A stretch of DNA of 6,087 nt from Roseiarcus sp963755075 (lineage in GTDB: Bacteria > Pseudomonadota > Alphaproteobacteria > Rhizobiales > Beijerinckiaceae): positions 1 through 6,087 of the forward strand of contig CAVWKL010000160.1 in the NCBI GenBank assembly GCA_963755075.1. Direction: 5' to 3'. This document shows, piece after piece, positions 6,081-6,087 of this stretch. Both the position numbers and the translations under genes were made by a program. Each line of letters starts with the position of its first letter. The stretch's first letter is position 1. The notes beneath the pieces were generated by a model, which did not search any database, had not been told where the DNA came from, and saw nothing but the letters and a program-made list of their open reading frames with translations.

Positions 6081-6087
6081 GCCCCAT
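5905..6087 (-). other. anomalous 5' segment: out-of-frame coding-like sequence at the DUF3141 break
   Basis: Read on the minus strand from ATG 6087, this stretch gives MGLEVPTQVLLLQHLWSLGR and then RDIFLGVGGGPPLADMS. By hand count, more of its codons end in G or C than in the DUF3141 frame over the same bases, so the preferred coding frame seems to change between about 5950 and 5918. The peptide is not a family I can name. A faint likeness to the RPELFG...AGAPL segment that precedes NPMRY in intact DUF3141 proteins can be argued, which would make this a frameshift, but the spacing does not fit well. Since it touches the window end, it could be an assembly or recombination junction or part of another gene that continues to the right. 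Confidence 0.35.
6010..6081. repeat. three tandem perfect stem-loops near the right edge
   Basis: Three hairpins follow one another: 6010-6016 pairs with 6025-6031 (7 bp, 8-base loop), 6038-6043 pairs with 6049-6054 (6 bp, 5-base loop), and 6063-6068 pairs with 6076-6081 (6 bp, 7-base loop). The last two are not simple runs of G and C. They lie in the segment where the DUF3141 reading frame breaks down. They may be structural DNA or RNA, or chance in GC-rich sequence. Confidence 0.35.

Overview
The window looks like GC-rich chromosomal DNA from an alphaproteobacterium, probably of the Hyphomicrobiales. This rests on the high GC3, the style of the coding sequences and the protein families present; no marker gene fixes the taxon.

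Layout. (1) Bases 1-2251 hold the 3' end of an ABC importer operon on the + strand. It consists of a permease cut by the left edge, a second paralogous permease that overlaps it by ATGA, and an exported NMT1/THI5-type substrate-binding protein. The ATPase is not in view and presumably lies to the left. The family points to a pyrimidine-like or flavin-like ligand (hydroxymethylpyrimidine, another pyrimidine, or riboflavin), but the ligand cannot be fixed here. The operon closes with a strong intrinsic terminator at 2287-2318. (2) Bases 2320-4321 form a separate + strand unit. A palindrome with overlapping half-sites and a very strong ribosome binding site precede a 118-residue protein I do not recognise. 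A xylulokinase (XylB) follows it; its overall match to the family is very good but several motif positions are changed. (3) From 4347 to the right edge, a convergent minus-strand gene encodes the C-terminal two thirds of a DUF3141 protein, a relative of PHA synthases in the alpha/beta-hydrolase superfamily. Family similarity stops abruptly near 5918. Upstream of that, the DNA looks better as coding sequence in another frame, and the part of the family that carries the nucleophile is absent.

How the parts may work together. The importer brings a small nutrient into the cell. XylB makes xylulose 5-phosphate and, in E. coli, can also phosphorylate 1-deoxy-D-xylulose. If the importer carries a thiamin pyrimidine precursor, the two units could meet in thiamin metabolism, but the terminator between them shows they are not one transcript. 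DUF3141 faces the other way and has no evident link. I see no CRISPR array, tRNA, rRNA, clear insertion sequence or phage gene. The least explained parts are the regulated small protein at 2417-2773, the broken 5' end of the DUF3141 gene, and a possible 30-codon coupled ORF between the permease and the binding protein.
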